This document shows, piece after piece, positions 7,957 through 16,560 of a DNA stretch of 64,000 nucleotides (its first letter is position 1; each line of letters starts with the position of its first letter). A model generated the notes under the pieces. It made no database searches and was not told where the DNA came from. It worked only from the letters and a program-made list of their open reading frames with translations. The DNA comes from Planctomycetota bacterium (GTDB lineage Bacteria; Planctomycetota; UBA1135; GCA-002686595), in assembly GCA_016779225.1 (NCBI GenBank), contig JADHNZ010000010.1:1-64000 (forward strand), read 5' to 3'. Position numbers and translations under genes: made by a program.

Positions 7957-8691
7957 TCACGAGCGTGCCACGCGGTGTCCGCGGACGCGCTTGGCGAACA
8001 GCCGCCGCAGCTTGACCTGCCAGTAGTGGCGCGTCAGCAGGCGCCTTGGGCCTCGGATCTGGCGGGAGCGGCTGCGGTCGATGACCGAGTCGGCTCGCGT
8101 GGGGGGGTGTCCCACGAGGACTGGGCGGGTGATGCACGCCCCGAGGGCGCGCAGATCGAGGGGCCAGTCTGCCTTGTAACGCACGGGAGTGGTGGCCTCC
8201 ATGAGGGCTCGCGCGGCCTCAAGGTCGAGCGAGTAGCCCACCGTTCCGCTGCAGTTGGCGGCGAGGGGGGCCAGCTGGGTCCCATCGCTCAGCTGCCTGC
8301 GGCCGAGTCGTCGGACATAGGCCGCGCCGTGATAGAGGAGGATGATGGAGCTGCACCTGTACTCCTGGTTCTCCACGAACGAGCGCAGGCCCTCCGTGGG
8401 GAGCGCGTCGTCCTCGAGGATGATCGCGTGAGGCAGCCGCTCCTCGACCATCTGCCGATAGATGCGGGCATGGCTCAGGGCGCAGCCGAACTCAGGGTCG
8501 CTAAGCGGAGGTCGGACCGTCCTGTCGATCGAGGCCTCGAACTCGTGGGGGACGCCCTCGAGCGCATCCACGGCATCGATGACCGTGCACGAGAGCCCCA
8601 GGTCGGCGAGGGCTGCCTCGAGAGCCTCTCGCCGCTCCCTGGCCCGGGGCAGGGACACCACGAAGATGGGCGGCTGGGAGTCAGGGCGCAT
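7957..8691 (-). CDS. GT25-family glycosyltransferase
   Basis: 244 aa on the minus strand. FVVSLPRARERREAL at the N-terminus, FGCALSHARIYRQMVEERLPHAIILEDDALP in the middle, and CSGTVGYSLDLEAARALM toward the end are the hallmark blocks of GT25 (LPS biosynthesis / collagen galactosyltransferase-like) enzymes; ILEDDA is the metal-binding motif. Its start overlaps the stop of the upstream GT92-like gene by 11 bases, so both are translated from one message. Probable role: adding a hexose to a surface glycan at the membrane. Confidence 0.85.
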   Translation of the reverse strand: MRPDSQPPIFVVSLPRARERREALEAALADLGLSCTVIDAVDALEGVPHEFEASIDRTVRPPLSDPEFGCALSHARIYRQMVEERLPHAIILEDDALPTEGLRSFVENQEYRCSSIILLYHGAAYVRRLGRRQLSDGTQLAPLAANCSGTVGYSLDLEAARALMEATTPVRYKADWPLDLRALGACITRPVLVGHPPTRADSVIDRSRSRQIRGPRRLLTRHYWQVKLRRLFAKRVRGHRVARS

Positions 8692-9892
8692 CCGTCCTCG
8701 CCATGAAAGGAGGGGTTGCGCTCAGCGCCGCGTCGTGGGACGCCTTCTGCTCGAGCTCGGAGAAGGCCGCCTGGACTGCAGTGCTGCGCGCGTGGAGCGC
8801 GGGGTCGAAGGGGCGGTCGGCGCCGCGCGCGCCCTTCCAGCCGGTGGTCAGGCGCTCGAAGTGGAGGAAGTGCAGCCTCGAGACGGGGACGGGGCCGCGC
8901 ACGGACCCGAGGCGCACGCGGCCGTTGTGGTTCCAGATCTGCTCCAGTCCCGACGAGCGCCCGAAGCACTTGTGTCCGCGCCCTCGGGGTTGAATGGCTC
9001 GGTGGCCGAAGTCCCTCGCGCGGGGGAGCCGGCCAGGTGAGACCTCTCCCTCGATGGCCGGGACCAAGTAGTTGTCCATGCGCAGCAGCCCTCGCCAGCG
9101 CGGCTGGGACTCGAGGAGGCGCTGCAGGCCACCGGGTGCGACCGGGTACTCGTCGAGGTCGAGGAAGCCCTGCCAGGTGCACGCGCCAAGGATGCGGTGG
9201 GCGTGGTTCATCTGTGCCGCCTGGGCGAAGCAGTTGTAGCGGCTCCTGGGAGGTCCGTAGGGAAACGCCCAGGGCACGAGCACGACCTCGATGTCGGCGG
9301 AGATCGTGGCACAGCGCTCAGCCATGCCCCCGTAGTCCTCGCTCCCGTTGTCGTAGAGCACGACGCGCTCGGCGCCCTGGTGCGCGGCGTAGCGGACCCA
9401 GTCCTCGATCCACTCGTGCGGGTTGTCCTTCTGCAGCGTCGACCACTGCTGGAAGACCTGGCGCAGCTTCGGTCGGCGTGCCTCGGTCTGAAGGGAGGTC
9501 CCATCGCGGAAGCTCACGCGCAGGTCCACGCGCTCCACTTCGCCCCACCCGTGCGGCAGCCGCAGCTCCCAGCGCTCGTGGCGCGCGCGGCACCGGCGGC
9601 GGACGGGGAGCTTGGTCCAGTCGTCCGCCGCATCGAGGCGGGCCTCCGCGGTGAGGGGCAGCAGCTCGCGTGCGAGGTTGACCATGGGGGGGGAGATCCC
9701 CACAACCCTCCTGCCCGACCGGTCCAGCGCCAGGTCGTAGAAGAGCGTCCGGCGGTCATAACGAGCGTAGTCCTCCGGCCCCAGCTCACCGACGCCCTTC
9801 AGGTGCGAGCGGTTGCGCTCGAACGCGCGCTCGAGCGGGCTCTCCTCGGGGAGGAGGAGCGAGTTTGGGTGGTGGACCTGGACCGTGGCCAT
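8681..9892 (-). CDS. GT92-like (DUF23) glycosyltransferase
   Basis: 403 aa from ATG at 9892 (MATVQVHHPN); the open frame extends to 10057 but the extra residues are low-complexity and would use up most of the divergent promoter region. Diagnostic blocks: LQKDNPHEWIEDWVRYAAHQGAERVVLYDNGSED, VPWAFPYG, RYNCFAQAAQMNHAHRILG, then FLDLDEYPV, which supplies the DxD-like metal site. These match the GT92/DUF23 group known as beta-1,4-galactosyltransferases in animals and as poorly studied glycosyltransferases in bacteria. The sequence before residue about 150 is a separate beta-rich region. Transcribed ahead of the GT25 gene. Confidence 0.75.
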   Translation of the reverse strand: MATVQVHHPNSLLLPEESPLERAFERNRSHLKGVGELGPEDYARYDRRTLFYDLALDRSGRRVVGISPPMVNLARELLPLTAEARLDAADDWTKLPVRRRCRARHERWELRLPHGWGEVERVDLRVSFRDGTSLQTEARRPKLRQVFQQWSTLQKDNPHEWIEDWVRYAAHQGAERVVLYDNGSEDYGGMAERCATISADIEVVLVPWAFPYGPPRSRYNCFAQAAQMNHAHRILGACTWQGFLDLDEYPVAPGGLQRLLESQPRWRGLLRMDNYLVPAIEGEVSPGRLPRARDFGHRAIQPRGRGHKCFGRSSGLEQIWNHNGRVRLGSVRGPVPVSRLHFLHFERLTTGWKGARGADRPFDPALHARSTAVQAAFSELEQKASHDAALSATPPFMARTDAP

Positions 9893-10105
9893 GGACGGGT
9901 CGGTTGGGGACGGTCTCCGGGGGCTGGGCGGGCGGCTCGTCCGGCGGGTCTCGTCTCCTGCCAGGGGCCGACGCGGAGCCCACGCTAGCGGAGACCCGGA
10001 GAGGAGGACAGGCCCTTGGCCCACTCCCGCGGCTCGGCTCCAGGCTCCAGGTTCCACGCGGCCCTCGTCTGCGGCGGCGCTGGGGCTGGTCTAAGATCAG
10101 CGCAA

Positions 10106-10118
10106 GGACCCAGGGTCC
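10106..10118. promoter_or_regulatory. 13-bp inverted repeat just before a glycosyltransferase start
   Basis: GGACCC-A-GGGTCC, ending seven bases before the ATG at 10126, within the 233-bp divergent region between the GT92-like gene and the next GT2 gene. It could bind a regulator or mask the ribosome site. The rest of the divergent region shows no promoter I can name. Confidence 0.3.
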
Positions 10119-10125
10119 ACCTCGC

Positions 10126-11085
10126 ATGGCAGCCAGCGTTCCGGACACCGTCGGCCGGCCCAAGGCCCTCGACCTCACCCGCGCCGAGCTCCCCTTCGTG
10201 CGCGAGCGGTCCCCCCTGCACGGGCTGCAGTCCTGGATCGCCCGGCACGCGGCGGGCGGGCTGCTGCCCCTGCGCGGTCTCTGGCCCCCCATGGCCGTGA
10301 TCCCCGAGGCCCGTGAGGGGCGCCTTCGGATCGAGCTCGTCAGCCACTGCTGGAACTACTCGCACCTGCTGGAGTGCCAGCTGGGCTCGCTCCTGGCGCA
10401 CCCTCCGCGGGAGGTGGACCTCACCATGACGGTCTACTTCAGTCGGGAGGACGAGCGGACCGCACGCCTCCTGGATCTCGCCGGCGCGCGCGAGGTGCCC
10501 GGCGTGACCTGGAGCTGGCGCGCCCTGCCGAAGGAGCTCTTGTTCCGCCGCTCCATCGGCCGGAACCATGCGGCGCTCACGACCTCCGCCGACTGGATCT
10601 GGTTCACGGACTGCGATGTGCTGTTCGGCGCGGGCTGCCTCGACGGGCTGGGGCGTGCGCTCCAGGGCTGCGCCGAGCCCCTGGTGTTCCCCTCCGTGGA
10701 GCGTCTCACCAACCTCTTGGAGGACGAGGACCTGCAGGGAGCGTCCGAGCCCGAGCTGCGCCTCTCCGGGAAGGACCTCGAGTTCGTGGAGGTCCCCGTG
10801 ACCAAGGCCAAGGGCCCCCTGCAGATCACCCATGGGGATGTGGCGCGCGGTATGGGCTACTGCCGCGACATGGCCGCCTACCAGCGGCCGGAGCCGTCCT
10901 TCGCCAAGTGCCGCGAGGACACCGCGTTCCGCTGGCTGCTGGGGACCCAGGGCACCCCGGTCCAGTTCGACGGCGTCTCGCGCCTACGCCACCTGAGCAA
11001 GGGCCGCTACAGCGGCCCAGCCTCCTCTAGCGCCGTGCGCCGCGCCGTGCGCAAGCTCCAAGAGCGCCTGCGGCACCCGGGCTGA
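10126..11085 (+). CDS. GT2-like glycosyltransferase
   Basis: 319 aa from the ATG at 10126. The frame is open back to 9865, but those extra codons cross the divergent promoter region. Residues about 65-180 form the GT-A half: LRIELVSHCWNYSHLLECQLGSLL, VDLTMTVYFSREDERTARLL, RSIGRNHAALTTSADWIWFTDCDVLFG, the last giving the DCDVLF metal site. The C-terminal part carries GPLQITHGDVARGMGYCRD and FAKCREDTAFRWLLG, typical of an acceptor-recognition segment. It converges on the acyltransferase gene across 42 bp. Confidence 0.75.
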   Translation: MAASVPDTVGRPKALDLTRAELPFVRERSPLHGLQSWIARHAAGGLLPLRGLWPPMAVIPEAREGRLRIELVSHCWNYSHLLECQLGSLLAHPPREVDLTMTVYFSREDERTARLLDLAGAREVPGVTWSWRALPKELLFRRSIGRNHAALTTSADWIWFTDCDVLFGAGCLDGLGRALQGCAEPLVFPSVERLTNLLEDEDLQGASEPELRLSGKDLEFVEVPVTKAKGPLQITHGDVARGMGYCRDMAAYQRPEPSFAKCREDTAFRWLLGTQGTPVQFDGVSRLRHLSKGRYSGPASSSAVRRAVRKLQERLRHPG

Positions 11086-11127
11086 GGATCACGGGGACAG
11101 CCGAAGGCTCGCGGAGTGCGCGTGGGT

Positions 11128-12180
11128 TCAGGCATCCGGCCGCCGAAGCGCGAAGCGGGTCTTGAGTCCCAGCGCCGGCCTCTCGATCAAGTGCCAAGAG
11201 GCGATCGCGATGGGGAGAGTCAGCGCGGTACTCCAGAGCACATTCTCCCAGGGCAGCAGGCTCTTATCGAAGTGCTGGACGAGGCCCTGGACGGGGAAGG
11301 CGTAGATGTAGAGGCCATAGGAGTAGTCCCCGACCCGATTGAAGGCCCGGATGTGGCCTCCGATCCCGTAGCTCAGGAGGAGCGTCCAGGCGAGCAGCCC
11401 CAACTGGATTCCCAGGTCTTGCAGAGGCGAATCGAGCGCCAGCCAGGCCAGACCGGAGACCACGACCGCGACGGGCGCAGAGATCGGCACTCTCTGCCTC
11501 CACAGCCATGTCGTCGCCCCGAGAGAGAAGGGCACTGCCAGTCTGAGCGTCTGGTCGACCTTGGGGTGCAGCGAGTGTCCTGCGTGGTCTCCGGCTGCGA
11601 TGAGCAGTCCCAAGAGGAGGGCCCCACCGAGGGCGAGGCGCGGACGCGAGAAGAGCCCCGCCATGCCGAGGACGACAACCCCTACATAGCAAACGACCTC
11701 ATGCCAGAGGGTCCAGATCGATCCCTCGACCATCGGGTACGGGTTCTCTATGAACACCCCCGGAAGGGAGTACTGCGGTGACACCATGAGCGTGTTCCGC
11801 GCTACAAAGGTCCAGGTCTCGGAGTTCAGGAGGTACTCAGATAGGGGCATCTCGCACACCCATGGGCCGAGCACGAGCGCCACCAGGAGGAGAGACACGA
11901 GGAGGCCGGGCACGATGCGCAGGACCCGTGCCCAGCAGAACCCTCCAAGGCTGGACCGGCGTTCCCAGCTCGCGGTGATCAGCATTCCCGAGACGAGGAA
12001 GAACATCCACACAGCAAGTTCGCCGAGCGTGCTCCCGAGCACGCCCTCGAGCGGCTGCTCAGCGTCCGGTCCCCGGCTGATGGGGAACGCGTGGGAGACC
12101 AGAACCGCCCAGGCCGCCAGCAGGCGCAGGAGGTTTAGGTTGTTGTCTCGGTCGACCGCGCAGTCTGCGAGCGTGGGCAT
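11128..12180 (-). CDS. Acyltransferase 3 family membrane protein (OafA/YrhL-like)
   Basis: 350 aa, about ten hydrophobic helices. The first helix starts NLNLLRLLAAWAVLVSHAF; the histidine at residue 30 corresponds to the conserved H of the family, and WMFFLVSGMLI followed by FCWARVLRIVPG supplies the second conserved arginine region. Members acetylate or acylate extracytoplasmic polysaccharides from cytoplasmic acyl-CoA. Its place at the end of the glycosyltransferase cluster suggests it decorates the same glycan. No SGNH domain is attached. Confidence 0.88.
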   Translation of the reverse strand: MPTLADCAVDRDNNLNLLRLLAAWAVLVSHAFPISRGPDAEQPLEGVLGSTLGELAVWMFFLVSGMLITASWERRSSLGGFCWARVLRIVPGLLVSLLLVALVLGPWVCEMPLSEYLLNSETWTFVARNTLMVSPQYSLPGVFIENPYPMVEGSIWTLWHEVVCYVGVVVLGMAGLFSRPRLALGGALLLGLLIAAGDHAGHSLHPKVDQTLRLAVPFSLGATTWLWRQRVPISAPVAVVVSGLAWLALDSPLQDLGIQLGLLAWTLLLSYGIGGHIRAFNRVGDYSYGLYIYAFPVQGLVQHFDKSLLPWENVLWSTALTLPIAIASWHLIERPALGLKTRFALRRPDA

Positions 12181-12253
12181 GTGGACAGAGTCTCATGCAC
12201 CTCCAGCGCGCGCAACTGCACCGCGCCTGGATTGCGCTGGGCTGATGGCGGCC

Positions 12254-15016
12254 TCACCGCATCTTCGTGCTCTGGAGCTCCAGCATCCCGCGACCGAGGG
12301 CATGGCCGACCTCGAGGTAGGTCTCCGCGTTTCCGTTGTAGTGGAAGCCCTGGTTGCGGGGGGACTGCTCCGGCGTCCGCCAGAGGTCGCGGGTCTCGAC
12401 CGTCAGGACCCTGGCGGGGTAGGCCGGATCCTGGCCGCTCTTGCGCCCAACCGCGAGCTGGGCCTCGGCGACGGTGAGGTGGTGCCCCTCCATCTCCCAG
12501 CCTCCAAAGCCGATGGTTCCGATCACGAAGGGGGCGTCGGGTGCGTCGAACTCTGCACGCAGGCTGTTGATGAGCAGCACGAGGTTCTGCTCGTAGCGGC
12601 TCGCATGGGCCGCGCTGCCGTCCTTGTGCCCCTGCCACCACACGAAGCCGGCGACCTCGAAGCCGCGCTCGGTCCACTCCGGATGCCGTGACGGCAGCTC
12701 GTCGAGGACGCGGTGTGCCTCCTCGACGCAGGCGTCGTACTGGAGCCCCGCGTACCAGTCGACCTCCTGACCAGGGTCCTCCGCGGTCCAAGAGGGGATG
12801 CGATCGCCGTAGCCCGCGTAGGTACGGCCCTCGAACTCGAAGCGCTGGCCGCCGGGGGGCAGGAAGTCCCAGCCCAGGCTGCGGTTGCCCTGGGACGCCT
12901 TCAGAAGCAGGACCGGTGCCTCATGGTGGTCACCCACGACCCAGCCGAAGCCGAGCTCGGGTCCGATGGTGTGCGCGTCGGCGCCGCAGCCGGCCGACAG
13001 GGGCCTGTCCGCGGTGGCGGTGACGACGCCCGTGTACCAGACATCCTGCCGCTCGGCCCACTGTCCGTCCTCACCCAGCAGCTCGCGGTGGCGGCCCTCG
13101 ACCTTGACGACCGTGTCGAGGGTGCCGGGAACATCCGCTCGCTCGATCCAGCCGAGCCCGTTCGCGGCGTCGGTCAGGTGGACGAGGCGGAAGGGCACCG
13201 GGACTCCGGCTTCGAGTCGCACGGGGGTCACCACGCTCGGGCCGCCGGGCTCCCGGCGGTGCACCTCGACGCCCGCCACCTCCATCAGGTTGTAGGTCGA
13301 GTCGGCGTAGCCAGGATGGAACGCATAGGTGCCCGACGCCTCCACGCGCACCGTGCCGCGGGTGATCCGCGTGCCGCCGGTCGGGTAGGGCATCGGCCGG
13401 ACGCCGCCAAACGCCTCGAGCTCCTGGCGCAGGAGCGGCTCGAGGGCGTCGTAGTCCTTCGCCGGGTCAAAGGGGCCCTCGTAGACGGACACCACCGGGT
13501 CCTCCATCTCCTCGCCCCAGCGGCGGTTCGGTCCACGCACCTGCCCGATGCCCACCATGTTCGACTGGCCGAGCATCAGGTAGACCTGCACGGGCTCGGG
13601 CTGGGCGCCGGCCAGGGCACGCTCGATGAGGAAGTTCGTCAGGGGCTCCGACCGGAACCAAGCCTCGTTCATGTCGTGGCCCCCGCCGGGGACGACCTCG
13701 AGCCGGACCGACCCTCCGAGCTCGCGGTAGCGCTCCGCGACCGCGCCGGAGTTGGCCTCCAGCGGGACGACGCGGTCGGAGTCCCCATGGAGGAGGTGGA
13801 GGGGCACTCCGGCGGATGCGAGGCCGGCGAGGCGGTCCACCGGGTTGTGCTGGGCCAGCGCCTCACCGAGCTCAGCGGGCCCCAGGTCGTAGGCAGGCGC
13901 AGCCCGCTCGAGCCCGGGATAGCTCGTCAGATCGAAGACGGGGTAGATCCCCGCCAGGCCCGCTACGCGCTTGGGGTTCGAGGCCGCCCATGAGCCAAGC
14001 ATGAGGCCGCCACGGCTTCGAGCCAGGAGGGCGGGTCGGCTGGCGTACCCCCGCGTGGTGATCAGGTGCTCGTGCAGCGCATCAAAGAGCGCGGTGCCCT
14101 CGGGGCTGCCATAGGACTCGCCGGCATCGATCCCTGCGATGGCCACCCCTGCGGCGAGGAGACGGTCGAACATCCAGCCCTCCTCGGGACCCGGCAGACG
14201 CGGCAGGGTGGGCGCGTACCAGACCCAGGGGCGGGGCCCGGCCGAGTCCGCGGCCGGCTCGATCACGAAGGCGGTGCGCCCTGCGACGGTCAGGGTCGTC
14301 CCCGACCTGGGGAGCTGCTTGCGCACCCTGCGCGGATCGTCCTCGGGGACCTGCGGCATGGCAGCGAGCTCGAGCGGCTCGATCCAGCAGCTGCGGAACG
14401 CCACCGGGTTGTTGTGCCCCTGCAGCTTGAGCGGCAGCGGCTCGGGTCCTTCGGCCTTCCCCGCGCCGGTCTTACGCGCCAGCGTCACATCGTCGTGGAC
14501 GAGGCGATCGTTGTGGAAGACCGTGATGCGTGCATCCTCGACCTTCTCACTCTCCTCGAAGCGCGCCGCGCGGAAGAGGAGGTCATAGCTCTGCCACGCG
14601 CCCGCGGGGCGGGCGGCGACCTCGTCGGGGGTCTTCTGGCGGTAGAGGCTCGCACCCATCCACGCCTCGTAGTCCTCGGGCGCGACCCCGAACGAGTCGT
14701 GGATCTGCACCTCGTACCGCTGCTGGATGTAGACGCCGGAGTTGCCCCTCGCCTCGGGATTCGCGTGGTCCGAGGCGTTGACCCGGAACTCGAGGTGCAG
14801 GCGCATGTCGCCGTAGGCCTGCTCGGTCAGCAGGCTCTGCCAGCCGGCCGCCGCGGTCAGGACTCCGTCCTCGAATGACCATCGGCTGGCCTTGCCGTCA
14901 TCGGGGAGCAGCGCCACGCGCTCGGGGCCGATCAGGACCGTGGCGCTCGGGGGCTGCGTGGAGAAGTCGAGCAGGTCCTGGGCCGGGAGGGCGAGCAGCA
15001 GCAGCGCGGAGAGCAT
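12254..15016 (-). CDS. Three-domain exported esterase: DUF1080 + alpha/beta hydrolase + sialate O-acetylesterase
   Basis: 920 aa with a short signal-like N-terminus (MLSALLLLALPAQ). Residues about 45-225 are a DUF1080 (3-keto-disaccharide hydrolase-type) jelly roll: SLLTEQAYGDMRLHLEFRV, GNSGVYIQQRYEVQIHDSFG, LKLQGHNNPVAFRSCWIEPL. Residues about 240-490 are an alpha/beta hydrolase with nucleophile LLARSRGGLML, acid HGDSDRVVP and histidine PGGGHDMNEAW. From about 500 a DUF303/sialate O-acetylesterase SGNH domain begins at VYLMLGQSNM, with GFVWWQGHKD supplying the histidine block. Three activities aimed at decorated sugars in one chain suggest a deacetylating glycan processor outside the cytoplasm. 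Its last domain is close to the stand-alone gene at 39653-40666. Confidence 0.85.
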   Translation of the reverse strand: MLSALLLLALPAQDLLDFSTQPPSATVLIGPERVALLPDDGKASRWSFEDGVLTAAAGWQSLLTEQAYGDMRLHLEFRVNASDHANPEARGNSGVYIQQRYEVQIHDSFGVAPEDYEAWMGASLYRQKTPDEVAARPAGAWQSYDLLFRAARFEESEKVEDARITVFHNDRLVHDDVTLARKTGAGKAEGPEPLPLKLQGHNNPVAFRSCWIEPLELAAMPQVPEDDPRRVRKQLPRSGTTLTVAGRTAFVIEPAADSAGPRPWVWYAPTLPRLPGPEEGWMFDRLLAAGVAIAGIDAGESYGSPEGTALFDALHEHLITTRGYASRPALLARSRGGLMLGSWAASNPKRVAGLAGIYPVFDLTSYPGLERAAPAYDLGPAELGEALAQHNPVDRLAGLASAGVPLHLLHGDSDRVVPLEANSGAVAERYRELGGSVRLEVVPGGGHDMNEAWFRSEPLTNFLIERALAGAQPEPVQVYLMLGQSNMVGIGQVRGPNRRWGEEMEDPVVSVYEGPFDPAKDYDALEPLLRQELEAFGGVRPMPYPTGGTRITRGTVRVEASGTYAFHPGYADSTYNLMEVAGVEVHRREPGGPSVVTPVRLEAGVPVPFRLVHLTDAANGLGWIERADVPGTLDTVVKVEGRHRELLGEDGQWAERQDVWYTGVVTATADRPLSAGCGADAHTIGPELGFGWVVGDHHEAPVLLLKASQGNRSLGWDFLPPGGQRFEFEGRTYAGYGDRIPSWTAEDPGQEVDWYAGLQYDACVEEAHRVLDELPSRHPEWTERGFEVAGFVWWQGHKDGSAAHASRYEQNLVLLINSLRAEFDAPDAPFVIGTIGFGGWEMEGHHLTVAEAQLAVGRKSGQDPAYPARVLTVETRDLWRTPEQSPRNQGFHYNGNAETYLEVGHALGRGMLELQSTKMR

Positions 15017-15129
15017 GGGGGCAGCGTAACGCGAGCGCTTCGAGGGGCTGAGGCGGGAGGCCGGCCGGGACGGCTGCCGCTTCCTGAAGGGCCGGGGACT
15101 TCGGGATGCGGGGCCGGAGCGGGCCGCCG

Positions 15130-15555
15130 ATGGGCGCTACCCTTGCGGCCGTGTTCTGGTCCCTCCTCGACGCACTCGGTCAGGCCCCCGAGGGCCTTGT
15201 CGTGGCGGCGGGGTTCCTCACGCTGGGGGCGTTCGGGCTCGTGCGGCTCGTCCGCCTCCGCGGCAGCGGCGACGAGGGCGCGCGCGCCGTGGGTCCACGC
15301 CTCGCCGTGGCCGCGGCGCTCCCGGTCTTCGTGGTGGGGGTCTTCCTGGGGACCCTGCAGGTGGACCGCATGGCCATTCTGGAGGAGGGCTACATCGGTT
15401 GGGTCTGCCTCGGGGTCCCCCTCGCGCTGCTGGTGCTCTTCGCTCGGGGGAGAGGAGCCGCGGGCGCGCAGGCGGGCCTCGCGTTCAGCGCGGTCGCCCT
15501 GGCCGCCGCGGTCGTGCATCTCTGGCTCGTCGCGATCGCCGCTGCGAGCGTGTGA
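15130..15555 (+). CDS. Four-helix membrane protein of unknown function
   Basis: 141 aa from ATG 15130 (another ATG at 15106). Hydrophobic helices at about 5-40 (VVAAGFLTLGAFGLVRLV), 60-80 (LAVAAALPVFVVGVFLG), 90-110 and 118-139. A polar segment RLRGSGDEGARAVG separates the first two. No family recognised. Divergent from the three-domain esterase and 22 bp ahead of the alpha/beta hydrolase gene, with which it may be co-transcribed. Confidence 0.55.
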   Translation: MGATLAAVFWSLLDALGQAPEGLVVAAGFLTLGAFGLVRLVRLRGSGDEGARAVGPRLAVAAALPVFVVGVFLGTLQVDRMAILEEGYIGWVCLGVPLALLVLFARGRGAAGAQAGLAFSAVALAAAVVHLWLVAIAAASV

Positions 15556-15577
15556 GGCGTTCGCGTAGCCTGGGGGG

Positions 15578-16516
15578 ATGGAGCACCCCCTGTCCTCGCT
15601 GGGCCTGGCCCTCTTGATGCTCACTCCCTCGAACCGACCGCAGGAGGCCGCGGCGCCTGAGGCGGAGGCCCCTGCCCCCGAGGTGCGGCTGCTCTGGCCC
15701 GAGGGGACGCCCGGGGCTCCTGCTCCTGCCCCCCAGGAGATCGTCACCGATCGCGCGGGAGGAGGCGACCGCCATGTGAAGCGCGTCCACGCGCCCAGCA
15801 TCACCGTCTATCGCCCGAGCGCGGCGACGCCCGCTCCCGCCCCCGCGGTCGTGGTCTGTCCGGGCGGCGGCTATGGAGTCCTGGCCCTCGACAAGGAGGG
15901 GCATGACATCGCGCGCTGGCTCGCGGAGCAGGGCGTGGTGGGCGTCGTCCTCAAGTACCGACTCCCTCGGCCGGACGGCCATGTGTATGGGCACGAGGCC
16001 CCTCTGGCCGATGCGGCGCGGGCGCTCGCGCTCGTGCGTGCAGGCGCGGCGGAGTGGGGGGTGGATCCTGCGCGCGTGGGGATCATGGGCTTCTCTGCGG
16101 GTGGGCACTTGGCGGCCAGCGCTTCGGTGCAGTTGCTGGAGGGCGGCCCGGACTTCACGGCGCTGATCTATCCCGTGGTCTCGCTCCTGCCTGGGATCGG
16201 CCACGACGGCTCGCGTCACAACCTGCTGGGGCCCGACGCTCCGGAGGAGCTGGTGAGGCGCTTCTCGAGCGAGCTGCAGGTCACGAAGGACACGCCCCCG
16301 GCCTTCCTGGTCCACACCGCGGATGACTGGGTGCGGCCCGTCAACTCGCTCCGCTACGCGAGCGCCCTGCAGGAGGCCGGGATCCGTGCCGAGCTGCACC
16401 TCTTCCACGAGGGCGGACACGGCTACGGCATGCGGCGCCCCGAGCTGCCCGTGGGGCAGTGGCCGGAGCTGCTCACGGCCTGGATGCGGAGCGCCGGCTT
16501 CCTCGGGTCGCGCTGA
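15578..16516 (+). CDS. Exported alpha/beta hydrolase, BD-FAE / acetylxylan esterase-like
   Basis: 312 aa. A hydrophobic N-terminus is followed by an Ala/Pro-rich linker to about residue 45. The fold is seen in PAVVVCPGGGYGVLALDKEG (oxyanion HGGG-type turn), GIMGFSAGGHLAAS (nucleophile serine in GFSAGG), FLVHTADDWVRPVNS (acid) and HLFHEGGHGYGM (histidine). These are the landmarks of the bifunctional feruloyl/acetyl-xylan esterase group common in polysaccharide degraders. Predicted to remove acyl groups from hemicellulose-type sugars outside the cytoplasm. Confidence 0.83.
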   Translation: MEHPLSSLGLALLMLTPSNRPQEAAAPEAEAPAPEVRLLWPEGTPGAPAPAPQEIVTDRAGGGDRHVKRVHAPSITVYRPSAATPAPAPAVVVCPGGGYGVLALDKEGHDIARWLAEQGVVGVVLKYRLPRPDGHVYGHEAPLADAARALALVRAGAAEWGVDPARVGIMGFSAGGHLAASASVQLLEGGPDFTALIYPVVSLLPGIGHDGSRHNLLGPDAPEELVRRFSSELQVTKDTPPAFLVHTADDWVRPVNSLRYASALQEAGIRAELHLFHEGGHGYGMRRPELPVGQWPELLTAWMRSAGFLGSR

Positions 16517-16538
16517 CGGATTCCTCTCGCGGAGTCCG

Positions 16539-16560
16539 AGCGCTGGCCGCCGGCCGCGCT
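16539..16560. terminator. Bidirectional hairpin between convergent genes
   Basis: AGCGC-T-GGCC, loop GCC, GGCC-GCGCT: a nine-pair stem with one bulged T, between the esterase (plus, ends 16516) and the large exported protein (minus, ends 16559). It runs into the perfect palindrome CGCGCTAGCGCG (16555-16566), which contains the minus-strand TAG stop. Likely ends transcription from both sides. Confidence 0.5.
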
